A DNA stretch of 11,658 nt from Baffinella frigidus (lineage: Eukaryota > Cryptophyceae > Cryptomonadales > Baffinellaceae), in assembly GCA_026770585.1 (NCBI GenBank), contig MU646318.1:227104-238761 (forward strand). The letters run 5' to 3'. The translations under genes were made by a program, and so were the position numbers. The notes below the pieces were generated by a model that saw only the letters and a list, made by a program, of their open reading frames with translations, did not search any database and was not told the origin of the DNA. Positions 11,590-11,658 of this stretch are shown here, piece after piece. Numbering within the stretch: the stretch's first letter is position 1; each line of letters begins with the position of its first letter.

Positions 11590-11658
11590 TCAGAGAGAGG
11601 GAGAGAGGGAGAGAGAGAGGGAGAGAGGGAGAGAGGGAGGGAGGGCGAGAGGGAGAGA
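11590..11658. repeat. GA / GGGA microsatellite reaching the window edge
   Basis: Purine-only tract of (GA)n with regular GGGAGAGA units. It continues past the end of the window, so its length is unknown. Confidence 0.95.

Overview
The window looks like eukaryotic nuclear DNA, probably from a photosynthetic protist (an alga). Three things suggest this. Plant/alga-type TTTAGGG telomeric repeats lie inside it. One gene can only be read through GT-AG introns. Most of the rest is short non-coding palindromic repeats, with no operon-like gene packing. A peptide signature of the commonest repeat (YRGTSLIRN when translated) recalls spurious predicted proteins from cryptophyte genomes, but this is an unchecked memory and the placement is tentative.

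Layout. 1-1540: a TA-flanked hairpin element (331-539), a short CCCTAAA tract, a CT/CGCT microsatellite, an uncalled minus-strand reading frame (1146-1427) and a 129 bp TTTAGGG array. 1556-2691: a candidate 1.1 kb non-autonomous DNA transposon with 14 bp inverted ends, clusters of GGTAACA motifs and a G-quadruplex-type tract. 3216-5109: the one convincing gene. It has a signal-peptide exon, a ten-cysteine exon, and two tandem copies (plus one short partial copy) of a terminal exon encoding a membrane segment, each with a different tail. Its second intron is full of palindromes. 5420-11658: essentially gene-free and packed with palindromic TA-flanked elements. These comprise twelve copies or fragments of a ~120 bp element (family 1), four of a ~105 bp element (family 2), several single large hairpins, dispersed 48-95 bp repeats, minisatellites and a final GA microsatellite.

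How it fits together. The predicted protein is a small single-pass surface protein: secretory signal, disulfide-rich ectodomain, membrane span and short cytoplasmic tail. Tail diversity is offered by duplicated last exons, and one of those tails runs into a dispersed repeat. The repeats look like internally deleted DNA transposons moved by an enzyme not encoded here. Nested insertions reconstruct empty sites and indicate TA target duplication, and a CCTAGGACC core recurs across otherwise different families. No tRNA, rRNA, CRISPR array or transposase gene was found.
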